DNA of 11,097 nucleotides from DATMQA01 sp035566895. GTDB taxonomy: Bacteria; Verrucomicrobiota; Verrucomicrobiia; Limisphaerales; UBA8199. The position numbers were made by a program, and so were the translations under genes. Below, piece after piece: positions 1 to 6,657 of this stretch. Each line of letters begins with the position of its first letter. Position 1 is the first letter of the stretch. The stretch is from the NCBI GenBank assembly GCA_035566895.1, contig DATMQA010000009.1, positions 1-11,097 of the forward strand, in the 5' to 3' direction. Under the pieces are notes generated by a model. The model saw nothing but the letters and a program-made list of their open reading frames with translations, did not search any database and was not told the DNA's origin.

Positions 1-504
1 ATTGGCATCGGCCCGATTAGCCTCGAAATGTGCCGCAAGTACGGCGCGACCGGCCCGGTCATTCGCGGTTCCGGCCTGGCCTACGACGTGCGCAAGGCTG
101 AGCCGTATTCGGCCTATCCAGAATTCGATTTCGAGATTCCCACTTTTCCGGAAGGCGATTCGATGGCGCGTTACCTGGTGCGGATGGAAGAGATTGCCCA
201 GAGCTTGCGTATCATCGAGCAGGCCCTGGACAAGCTGCCTGCCGGTCCGGTGATGGCCGAAAAAGTCCCGCGCGTGCTGAAGCTGCCCGCGGGCGATTAC
301 TGCTATGCAGTCGAAGCCGCCCGGGGCCGCTTTATGGTGCGGCTCGTCAGCGACAACAAAGAAATCCCTTACCGGGTGAAATTGCGCACGCCTTGCCTGT
401 CCAACCTGAGCCTGTTTGAAGAGGCCAGCCAGGGCATGCTGCTGCCGGATGCGCTGGCGCTGATGGGCAGCCTGGACCTGGTCATCCCCGATATCGACCG
501 GTAA
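1..504 (+). CDS. nuoD: NADH-quinone oxidoreductase subunit D (NuoD), C-terminal part
   Basis: This is the 49 kDa-type subunit of complex I, which with NuoB forms the quinone-reduction site on the cytoplasmic side of the membrane. The reading frame is open from base 1, so the 5' part lies outside the window; 167 residues are visible. They match the end of the family closely: GSGLAYDVRKAEPYSAY, then a YLVRMEEIAQSLRIIEQ helix, a short variable stretch, a YAVEA..GRFMVRLVSDN segment, PYRVKLRTP, and the typical ending in which a hydrophobic 'G(S/T)xD(L/I)V' strand runs to a final Asp-Arg. The N-terminal His and Asp of the quinone site are not in the window. NuoD alone is seen here; whether it is fused to NuoC cannot be judged. 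The next gene, nuoH, begins 120 bases downstream, where nuoE, nuoF and nuoG stand in the classical order. Confidence 0.97.
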   Translation: MGIGPISLEMCRKYGATGPVIRGSGLAYDVRKAEPYSAYPEFDFEIPTFPEGDSMARYLVRMEEIAQSLRIIEQALDKLPAGPVMAEKVPRVLKLPAGDYCYAVEAARGRFMVRLVSDNKEIPYRVKLRTPCLSNLSLFEEASQGMLLPDALALMGSLDLVIPDIDR

Positions 505-624
505 AACGCGGCCGAAACTGACGGGACCAGGCAAAAAATGCGCAACAAAGGACAATTCCTGGGCAGTGGAAACAGCGGTCTGCTCCTAACTTAGATTCAT
601 GCGGCAGCAACCATACATGACCGG

Positions 625-1647
625 ATGATCCACTGGCTCTACAACTGGGTTCTGTCTCTTTGGCCCGAGCCTCTCAGGCTGCTGCTTTTCTGGGGCGGCA
701 TTCTCGCTTTTGTCGGGGGCAATGCTGCTTACCTCGTTTGGGTCGAGCGCAAAGGCGCGGGCCGGTTTCAGCGCCGCCCGGGTCCGACCGAGGCGGGCTA
801 TGCGGGGCTGCTTCAACCGATTGCTGACGCCCTCAAGCTCCTTTCCAAGCAATTGATCCTGCCCGCCGGGGTGGATAAAACCCTGTTCCGGGTCGCCCCG
901 TTGTTGATGATGGCCCCGGTGCTGATGAGCTTGGCGGTCATTCCCTGGGGTGAGCACCTGGCGGCCAGAAATATCAACGTTGGGTTGCTGATGATATTCG
1001 CCTTCGGCTCCATCAATGTCATGGCGATCATGCTCGGCGGCTGGTCCTCACGAAACAAATACGCCATCATCTCCGCGGCCCGCGTAGTTTCCCAAAACGT
1101 CGCTTACGAAATCCCCATGCTGCTGGTGGTCATCACGATGATCATGGTTACCGGCACTATGAACCTGAGTGAGATCGTGCAGCAACAGGCCGGCGGCTTT
1201 TGGCATTGGAATCTGTTCCGGCTCTGGGTCAATCCACTGGCGCCAGTGACGTTCCTGATTTTCTACATCTGCATGCTGGCTGAGACCAACCGCGCGCCCT
1301 TTGACATGGCCGAGGCTGAAAGCGAACTGGTCGCCGGCGCTTACACGGAATATTCGAGCATGGGCTTCGGCGTATTCTTCATGGCTGAGTACGCCAACAT
1401 CCTGCTGGGCTGCGCTCTGGCGACCGCCCTGTTCCTGGGTGGTTGGCAAAGCCCCGTTGGCGTCCTGTCCGGGGTGCTCTGGTTTCTCGCGAAGATGTAC
1501 TTCCTGGTGTTCTCGGTGGTCTGGGTGCGCTGGACGTTTCCCCGCACCCAATTCTACGGCCTCCTCAACCTCTCCTGGAAAATTCTCATCCCGGTGTCGC
1601 TGTTCACGCTCATCCTGTCGAGCGCCATGCTCAAGCTCTTATGCTGA
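625..1647 (+). CDS. nuoH: NADH-quinone oxidoreductase subunit H (NuoH)
   Basis: NuoH (ND1) is the heel subunit of complex I: it forms the entry tunnel for quinone and starts the proton-coupling path. The 340-residue length is normal and about eight hydrophobic helices are present. Family signatures are all visible: VERKGAGRFQRRPGP (residues 40-54), GLLQPIADALKLLSK (61-75), GGWSSRNKYAIISAARV (138-154), the acidic loop AETNRAPFDMAEAESELVAG (219-238), FFMAEYANILL (251-261), and WVRWTFPRTQFYGLLNLSWK (300-319). The 'PGPTEAG' stretch differs from the commoner PGPNRVG. The start at 625 is chosen because it gives the normal N-terminus; no clear Shine-Dalgarno sequence precedes it. A nine-codon frame (599-628) ends in an ATGA overlap with this start. 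The gene overlaps nuoI by 7 bases, so the two are probably translationally coupled. Confidence 0.98.
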   Translation: MIHWLYNWVLSLWPEPLRLLLFWGGILAFVGGNAAYLVWVERKGAGRFQRRPGPTEAGYAGLLQPIADALKLLSKQLILPAGVDKTLFRVAPLLMMAPVLMSLAVIPWGEHLAARNINVGLLMIFAFGSINVMAIMLGGWSSRNKYAIISAARVVSQNVAYEIPMLLVVITMIMVTGTMNLSEIVQQQAGGFWHWNLFRLWVNPLAPVTFLIFYICMLAETNRAPFDMAEAESELVAGAYTEYSSMGFGVFFMAEYANILLGCALATALFLGGWQSPVGVLSGVLWFLAKMYFLVFSVVWVRWTFPRTQFYGLLNLSWKILIPVSLFTLILSSAMLKLLC

Positions 1648-2240
1648 AAGCTCTCACAGAGATTTACTTCGGCGTGAAGAGCCTTTTCATCGGCTTGAAG
1701 ATCACCTTGGGCCAGTTCTTCAAGCCGACCGTCACGGTTCGTTATCCGCATGCGACGCTGAAAATGCCGGCGCGGTTCCGGGGGCACATCGAGTTGGTGC
1801 GCGACCCCGCCACTGGTAAACCCAAGTGTTTTGTCTGCAAGCTCTGCGAGAAGGCCTGCCCCAGCGACTGCATTACGGTGGAAGGCATTAAGCCCGAAGG
1901 GGCCCGGCGCAAAACGGTCAACTACTACCGGCTCGATTTCACCAGGTGCAGCCTGTGCGGCTCCTGCGTCGAGGCCTGCCGGGACAGCGCAATCCGGTTC
2001 TCTCGCGATTACAATCTCGCCAGCACCAACAAAGAGGATTTCATTATGGATTTGTTCAAGCGCTTGCAAGGCGAAGCCGAAGTTCAGAGCCCAATGTCCA
2101 AAGTCCAGGGCCCGGAACCGGTTCCGGCTAACCCCACGCCCGAGGCAGTGCCAGGGTCAGCACCCGTATCACAGCCCAGGACGGAAAGTCAGAAACCCGA
2201 CGGCTCCAAAGCGATAGCCGTACCCGTGGAGGCCAAATGA
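1641..2240 (+). CDS. nuoI: NADH-quinone oxidoreductase subunit I (NuoI), ferredoxin-type 2x[4Fe-4S]
   Basis: NuoI carries clusters N6a and N6b and passes electrons toward the N2 cluster of NuoB. The ATG at 1641 overlaps the nuoH stop and gives 199 residues; the frame is open further upstream, but that part lies inside nuoH and is not NuoI-like. Two cluster motifs are complete: Cys63-x2-Cys66-x2-Cys69-x3-Cys73-Pro, and Cys103-x2-Cys106-x2-Cys109-x3-Cys113. In the second motif the usual Pro after the last Cys is Arg114. The amphipathic N-terminus (about residues 1-30) fits membrane attachment next to NuoH. Residues from about 147 to 199 form a Pro/Ser/Glu-rich tail with no family counterpart that I recognise; its DNA contains a perfect 16-base palindrome (2112-2127) and looks less like ordinary coding sequence than the rest. 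The stop overlaps the start of nuoJ as ATGA. Confidence 0.97.
   Translation: MLKALTEIYFGVKSLFIGLKITLGQFFKPTVTVRYPHATLKMPARFRGHIELVRDPATGKPKCFVCKLCEKACPSDCITVEGIKPEGARRKTVNYYRLDFTRCSLCGSCVEACRDSAIRFSRDYNLASTNKEDFIMDLFKRLQGEAEVQSPMSKVQGPEPVPANPTPEAVPGSAPVSQPRTESQKPDGSKAIAVPVEAK
2112..2127. repeat. perfect 16-base palindrome inside the nuoI tail
   Basis: CCGGAACCGGTTCCGG is its own reverse complement over all 16 bases. It lies in the DNA for the variable C-terminal tail of NuoI. Just upstream, two degenerate copies of an AGTCCAGGGCCC-like unit (2081-2092 and 2102-2113) match at 10 of 12 bases. No protein partner is suggested; it may simply be part of an inserted repeat. Confidence 0.6.
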
Positions 2241-2764
2241 ACTCTTTTCCCGCTGCCAACCTCCTCCTCAGCGCCGTGTTCATCTTGTGCCTGGTGACCT
2301 TGGGCGTTGGCGCCCTCATTGCCGTGCTAAGCATCAGGTTGATTCGCAGCGTCTGCGGCCTGGCCATCTGCTGCATTGGCCTGGCGGGACTTTATTACTT
2401 TCTCCACAGCCCGTTCCTGGCGCTGATGGAAATCCTCATCTATGTCGGCGCCGTCTGCGTCACCATCGTCTTCGCGATCATGCTGGCTGAGCCGGATGAA
2501 CCCGCCCGCGAGGCCTGGGGGGCTTCGACGATTCTGTGGGGAGCCATCGCGCTGGTTGCTGCCATCGCGATCTTCGCGGGTCTTGCCTGGCTCGGCACCC
2601 ATGGAAACTGGGCGCGTCCGCAAGCGGCAGATGGCTCGCTCCAGGCCATCGGCCGTTCATTGCTGACTACCTACAGCCTGGCGGTCGAGCTGATTTCCAT
2701 GGCGCTCCTGGTGGCAATTGTTGGCGCTCTCGCCATCGCAAGAACGGGAAGGACGAAAGCATGA
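2237..2764 (+). CDS. nuoJ: NADH-quinone oxidoreductase subunit J (NuoJ)
   Basis: NuoJ (ND6) is a five-helix membrane subunit between the quinone module and the pump modules; its third helix has a flexible pi-bulge thought to open and close the proton path. The 175-residue protein shows five hydrophobic segments at about residues 10-30, 38-55, 60-83, 98-119 and 148-168. The family signature is the third segment, EILIYVGAVCVTIVFAIML (65-83), and the last segment ends in the usual GALAIAR. Some NuoJ proteins are longer at the C-terminus; this one is compact. The start at 2237 overlaps the nuoI stop by four bases (ATGA), and a GGAGG at 2228-2232 lies four bases before it. The gene overlaps nuoK in the same way. 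Confidence 0.95.
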   Translation: MNSFPAANLLLSAVFILCLVTLGVGALIAVLSIRLIRSVCGLAICCIGLAGLYYFLHSPFLALMEILIYVGAVCVTIVFAIMLAEPDEPAREAWGASTILWGAIALVAAIAIFAGLAWLGTHGNWARPQAADGSLQAIGRSLLTTYSLAVELISMALLVAIVGALAIARTGRTKA

Positions 2765-3087
2765 ATCCCTCACCCCTCTACGAAAACCTGAATGTCTATC
2801 TGCTCACCGCGGCTTTTTTGCTGGCGCTGGGCATTTATGGGTTGATCCGCCGCCGCACACTCATTGGCATGTTGATCTCGGGCGAACTGATCTTCTCCGC
2901 CGCATCCCTCAACCTGATGGCCTTTAACCGCTTCACGGTTCAAGACCAGACTGTCGGACAGATCTTTGTGCTGTTCATCATGGGTTTGGCGGCAGCGGAG
3001 ATCGCCATCGCGTTGAGCATCGTTATCGCGGTGTATCGCAATTACCGCTCGGTCAAAACTTCCGAGCTTTCCGAACTGAACGGCTAG
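2761..3087 (+). CDS. nuoK: NADH-quinone oxidoreductase subunit K (NuoK)
   Basis: NuoK (ND4L, homologous to MrpC) is a three-helix membrane subunit that carries two buried glutamates of the central proton path. The protein has 108 residues, close to the family norm of about 100. Both expected glutamates are seen: Glu42 in the second helix (SGELIFSAASLNL) and Glu80 in the third (GLAAAEIAIALSIVIAVYR). The GQIFVLFIM...AAAE pattern is that of NuoK rather than of MrpC. The start at 2761 is chosen because it overlaps the nuoJ stop (ATGA) and is preceded by a good Shine-Dalgarno sequence, GGGAAGGA at 2746-2753, with a 7-base spacer; the frame is open upstream, but only as an overlap with nuoJ. Three bases separate it from the next gene. 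Confidence 0.95.
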   Translation: MNPSPLYENLNVYLLTAAFLLALGIYGLIRRRTLIGMLISGELIFSAASLNLMAFNRFTVQDQTVGQIFVLFIMGLAAAEIAIALSIVIAVYRNYRSVKTSELSELNG

Positions 3088-3090
3088 GCC

Positions 3091-4566
3091 ATGGAACCAC
3101 AACACGACATCCGCCTTTTATTAGCCATCCTGGCGCCGCTGCTTGGCGCCGGGCTGGTGATGGCCAATGGCAAGCGGCCCAATGTTCGCGAAACCTGCTC
3201 GTTCCTTGCGGCCGCGACGCTCTTTTGCCTCACTGCCTCGATGGTCCCGGCTGTCCTTGCGGGCCACCGCTTGCATTTCACTGTGTTTCAATTGCTCCCC
3301 GGTCTGAGTATCTCTTTGCGGGCTGATGCGCTCTCGATGGTCTTTGCCGTATCAGCCTCATTCCTGTGGGTCATCACGGTCTTCTACTCGGCCGGATATA
3401 TGCGCGGCTTGGAGGAGCATGCCCAAACGCGATTCAACACCTGTTTCGCCCTGGCCCTCTTCGGAGCCATGGGCTGCGCCTTCTCGGATAATCTGCTCAC
3501 GCTCTATTTGTTTTACGAAATTGTCTCCATCTGCACCTATCCGCTGGTCGCGCATCACCAGGATGAGGAAAGCTACGAAGGGGGACGAAAGTACCTCACC
3601 TATCTGACGGCGACGGCCAAGGGATTGATTCTGCCGGCGATGGTTCTCATCTATGTGCTCTCGGGCAGTCTCGATTTTGCCACCAACATCCGTACCGGCA
3701 TCATCCCGCCGAACGTCCACCACGGGATCATCATCGCTCTTTACGTCTGCTGCATCCTGGGCTTTGCCAAGAATGGCGTCATGCCTTTCCACAACTGGCT
3801 GCCCAGCGCGATGGTGGCGCCCACCCCCGTCAGCGCATTGCTCCATGCCGTCGCGGTCGTGAAGGTCGGCGTTTTCTCCACTGTGCGCGTCATGTTGTAT
3901 GTGTTCGGTGTGGACCTGATGCACTCGCTGAATCTCGGCCTCCCGACCGCTTATTTCGTCTCCATCACCATTATCGTCGGTTCGATCGTTGCCTTGAGCA
4001 AAGACAACCTGAAAGCCCGGCTGGCCTACTCGACGGTCAGCCAGCTCTCTTACATAATTCTGGGCGTGGCGCTCCTAACCCCGGCAGGCATTGAAGGCGG
4101 TCTCATTCACATTGCCAACCACGCCTTTTCTAAAATCACTTTGTTCTTTTGCGCCGGCGCTATCTATGTGGTGACCCACAAGAAGAACATCTCCGAAATG
4201 AGCGGGCTGGGCCGGGCCATGCCGTTCACCTTCGCCGCCTTTGGCCTGGCTTCCCTGAGTATGATCGGCGCGCCGCCCGTGGCCGGCTTTGTTACCAAAT
4301 GGTATTTGCTCAACGGCGCGTTCGATGCCGGCTCCGTCGGTATCATCATCGTGCTGCTGGTCAGCACGCTGCTCAACGCCGCGTATTTTGCGCCGGTCGT
4401 CTATCAAGGGTTCTTCGGCAAAACTTCCGAGGCGGACCTCAAACACAAATACGCCGAGGCGCACCCAATGCTGGTGGTTCCGCTGGCGATCACCGCGGTC
4501 ATTTCGGTCCTGATCGGATTGTACCCGAATTTCTTTATGAACTTTGTGCGGCACCTGATTTCATGA
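3091..4566 (+). CDS. MrpD-like proton/cation antiporter subunit, first copy, in the nuoL position
   Basis: This is a polytopic membrane protein of 491 residues in the family shared by NuoL/M/N and the MrpA/MrpD antiporter subunits. It reads as closest to MrpD ('monovalent cation/H+ antiporter subunit D'), not NuoL: it lacks the NuoL N-terminal signatures and has no C-terminal lateral helix. Ion-path residues are present at the expected places: Glu143 (LFYEIVS), Lys227 (FAKNGVMPFHNWLP), Lys258 (VVKVGVF) and Lys403 (GFVTKWYLL). A lysine in the last position is typical of MrpD and NuoN, while NuoM and NuoL differ there. About 14 membrane helices are expected for the family. It lies three bases after nuoK, with only a weak ribosome binding site, and overlaps the next small gene by ATGA. 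Automated pipelines might label it nuoL or hyfB. I infer that it is a pump module of this complex; a separate antiporter is the alternative. Confidence 0.87.
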   Translation: MEPQHDIRLLLAILAPLLGAGLVMANGKRPNVRETCSFLAAATLFCLTASMVPAVLAGHRLHFTVFQLLPGLSISLRADALSMVFAVSASFLWVITVFYSAGYMRGLEEHAQTRFNTCFALALFGAMGCAFSDNLLTLYLFYEIVSICTYPLVAHHQDEESYEGGRKYLTYLTATAKGLILPAMVLIYVLSGSLDFATNIRTGIIPPNVHHGIIIALYVCCILGFAKNGVMPFHNWLPSAMVAPTPVSALLHAVAVVKVGVFSTVRVMLYVFGVDLMHSLNLGLPTAYFVSITIIVGSIVALSKDNLKARLAYSTVSQLSYIILGVALLTPAGIEGGLIHIANHAFSKITLFFCAGAIYVVTHKKNISEMSGLGRAMPFTFAAFGLASLSMIGAPPVAGFVTKWYLLNGAFDAGSVGIIIVLLVSTLLNAAYFAPVVYQGFFGKTSEADLKHKYAEAHPMLVVPLAITAVISVLIGLYPNFFMNFVRHLIS

Positions 4567-4817
4567 AACTGGTCCGGCTCATTGAATTCCTCCGCCGCCA
4601 CTTAAAAACGGTGGTGCGGCTCTGCTTCGGCGTGCTTGCCTTATTGCTCCTGGTGGACGCCCTCTTCGTTGACAAAAGTCACGCCCATACGGGCCCCGAA
4701 CGTCTGCCTGCGTTCTGGTCTATCTTCGGTTTCATCGGCTGCGTGCTGATCATCATCCTTTCCAAATGGTACGGGCATGCCGGCATCATGACGCGGGAGG
4801 ATTACTACGATGAGTAA
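4563..4817 (+). CDS. small two-helix membrane protein between the MrpD-like genes
   Basis: This is an 84-residue protein of unknown function. Two hydrophobic segments are visible, at about residues 17-36 and 50-69, joined by a short His-containing loop (SHAHTGPERLPAF), with a basic N-terminus (RRHLK) and an acidic, Tyr-rich end, REDYYDE. I recall similar short proteins with a P-F-x-G-F second helix and a terminal E-D-Y-Y-D next to MrpD-like genes in other bacteria, but cannot name a family. The start at 4563 overlaps the stop of the upstream antiporter gene (ATGA), and its stop overlaps the following gene by 8 bases; the Shine-Dalgarno of that following gene lies inside its last codons. This packing argues for equal expression and a role in the same complex, perhaps as a spacer or assembly subunit between two pump modules; that role is inference. 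Confidence 0.8.
   Translation: MKLVRLIEFLRRHLKTVVRLCFGVLALLLLVDALFVDKSHAHTGPERLPAFWSIFGFIGCVLIIILSKWYGHAGIMTREDYYDE
4795..4801 (+). promoter_or_regulatory. strong ribosome binding site of the second MrpD-like gene
   Basis: GGGAGGA stands eight bases before the ATG at 4810, inside the last codons of the small two-helix protein gene. It fixes the start of the second MrpD-like gene and shows that this overlapping junction is built for efficient re-initiation. Confidence 0.7.
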
Positions 4818-6621
4818 CTTCTGGCTCCATCCCTCGCTCATTCTGATTCTGGGCAGCCTGCTGCTTCCCTTTGTCCCGTCGCGCCTCAAGAAGGGTTATC
4901 TACTGCTGATTCCTCTCCTGGTCTTCGCTCGCACCCTCGCCTTGGCCAAAGGCATCTTCGGCCAGGTGCAGTTCTTGGACTGGACCCTGGTATTTGGCCC
5001 CGTGGATGCGTTGAGCCAGGTCTTCGGCTACATCATGAGCCTGATGTGCATCCTGGGCACGCTCTATGGATTGCATGTCAAAGACGATAAGCAGCACATT
5101 GCCGCGTGGTTTTATGTCGCCGGTTCGATTGGCGCCATCTATGCCGGTGATTTCCTCACCTTGTTCCTTTTCTGGGAGCTGATGGCATTCTCCTCGGTAT
5201 TCCTGATTTGGTTCCGCGGGCGGCAGCAGTCGCTGGCAGCCGGGTTGCGTTATCTGCTGGTACACGTCGCTGGCGGCCTCGCGTTGCTGGCCGGCATCGT
5301 CTGGCATTGCAAAACCACCGGCAGTTGGGCCTTTGATGCGACTTTCAAAGACCTGGCCGTGAACCATGCCACTCCCGCTACCTGGCTGATCATGATTGGG
5401 TTCGTCCTCAATGCCGCCGTGCCGCCGTTGCACGCGTGGCTTCCGGATGCCTACGGTGAAGCCACTTTCAACGGCTCGGTGTTCATGTGCGCTTTCACCA
5501 CCAAGACCGCTGTCTATGCCCTCTGCCGCGGGTTTGCCGGCACGGAGATTCTGGTGCCGCTGGGCGTCATCATGGCGCTGTACGGCGTAGTCTATGCCGT
5601 GCTCGAAAACGACTGCCGCCGGTTGCTGGCTTACCACATCATCAGCCAGGTCGGCTACATGGTCGCCGCGGTCGGCCTGGGCACCCAGATGGCGATTAAC
5701 GGCGCCTGCGCCCATGCCTTTGCGCACATTCTTTATAAGGGCCTTTTGTTTATGGGCTGCGGCGCGGTGCTCCACATGACCGGTGAAAGCAAATTCACCG
5801 CCTTGGGCGGCCTCTGGAAAAAGATGCCCTGGACCTTCGTCTTCACCTTGATCGGCGGCCTCTCGATCTCCGCCTTCCCGCTTTTCAGCGGCTTTGTCAG
5901 CAAGTCCATGATCGTCTCGGCTGGCTTTGAAGAGCACAAGCTTTGGGTCGGGTTTCTCCTGATGCTGGCCTCCGCCGGCACGTTCCTTCACACCGGACTC
6001 AAAGTGCCTTACTTCATCTGGTTCGGCAAAAATCAACCCAAACCCGAGGTCTGGAACCGGGCCGCCGAACCGCCGTGGAACATGAACGTCGCCATGGCCG
6101 TCACTGCTTTCCTCTGCATTTTTATCGGCTGCTACCCGCTGTGGTTATATAAGATGCTGCCGTTTCCTGAGGAGGCATTCAAATACCTGCCTCAGGTCTA
6201 TAGCGGGTATCATGTTTCCGAAACACTCCAGATTCTCCTCTTCACCGGCCTGGGCTTCTTCCTCCTGCTGAAGAAACTCGAGCCTGAGGCTAAGATTAGC
6301 CTGGACCTGGATTGGCCTTACCGCATGGGCGGACGCGCCTTCCTGTGGCTCGCGCGCAAGCCGATTCAAGCCGTCGATACTTTTGTGGGTGAGCTTTACC
6401 GGCTCGCCGGCCTGATTCCCCTGATGCTTGCCGCGCGGTTCGCGGCTCTGGTTGATAACGATGTCGTGGACGGCCTGGTGGATGGTACCGCCGAAGCCGT
6501 CCGGGGCATTGGGCGGCGGCTGCGCTTCGCCCAGCGCGGCCAAATGCAGCAAAACCTCGCCTTCGCTTTTGGCGTCGCCGCGGTGCTGATTGTTGCATTC
6601 CTTTTATACTCGAATCATTAA
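4810..6621 (+). CDS. MrpD-like proton/cation antiporter subunit, second copy, with C-terminal NuoL-like extension
   Basis: This is a 603-residue membrane protein of the NuoL/M/N-MrpA/D family, closest by eye to bacterial 'Na+/H+ antiporter subunit D' proteins. Conserved stretches include WLPDAYGEATFNGSVFM, AFTTKTAVYAL and LLAYHIISQVGYMVAAVGLG. Ion-path residues: Glu123 (FWELMAF), Lys232 (TTKTAVY) and Lys365 (GFVSKSM). The lysine expected seven residues before the His of PPLHAWLP is Asn201. After a helix at about 473-491 comes a stretch of some 90 residues (493-582), then a last helix (583-600). Within that stretch, DNDVVDGLVDG followed by a basic, Gln-containing segment resembles the end of the NuoL lateral helix. 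Translation starts at 4810, eight bases after a strong GGGAGGA (4795-4801). It probably supplies the distal module that NuoL normally provides. Confidence 0.87.
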   Translation: MSNFWLHPSLILILGSLLLPFVPSRLKKGYLLLIPLLVFARTLALAKGIFGQVQFLDWTLVFGPVDALSQVFGYIMSLMCILGTLYGLHVKDDKQHIAAWFYVAGSIGAIYAGDFLTLFLFWELMAFSSVFLIWFRGRQQSLAAGLRYLLVHVAGGLALLAGIVWHCKTTGSWAFDATFKDLAVNHATPATWLIMIGFVLNAAVPPLHAWLPDAYGEATFNGSVFMCAFTTKTAVYALCRGFAGTEILVPLGVIMALYGVVYAVLENDCRRLLAYHIISQVGYMVAAVGLGTQMAINGACAHAFAHILYKGLLFMGCGAVLHMTGESKFTALGGLWKKMPWTFVFTLIGGLSISAFPLFSGFVSKSMIVSAGFEEHKLWVGFLLMLASAGTFLHTGLKVPYFIWFGKNQPKPEVWNRAAEPPWNMNVAMAVTAFLCIFIGCYPLWLYKMLPFPEEAFKYLPQVYSGYHVSETLQILLFTGLGFFLLLKKLEPEAKISLDLDWPYRMGGRAFLWLARKPIQAVDTFVGELYRLAGLIPLMLAARFAALVDNDVVDGLVDGTAEAVRGIGRRLRFAQRGQMQQNLAFAFGVAAVLIVAFLLYSNH

Positions 6622-6657
6622 ATGGAAAACTTCCGTCACCCATTTTGGTTAGTCCTG

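Noticed and set aside
505..624. Promoter in the nuoD-nuoH spacer
   Set aside because: I looked for -35/-10-like pairs and found nothing convincing. TTAGAT-like bases near 591 have no matching upstream element.
1443..1640. Upstream extension of nuoI into nuoH
   Set aside because: The frame is open, but the added residues lie wholly within nuoH and are not NuoI-like. The same reasoning removes the extensions of nuoK (from 2536) and of the small membrane protein (from 4149).
4592..4619. Imperfect hairpin (CCGCCGCCAC / GTGGTGCGG) near the start of the small two-helix gene
   Set aside because: It has mismatches, lies within coding sequence just after an ATGA-coupled start, and is of a kind expected by chance in GC-rich DNA.
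4900..6036. Long open frame on the - strand opposite the second MrpD-like gene
   Set aside because: Its translation is full of His, Asp, Glu, Gln and Arg with no domain; it is the mirror of a GC-rich membrane-protein gene. The same holds for the - strand frame at 8564-9628 opposite nuoN.
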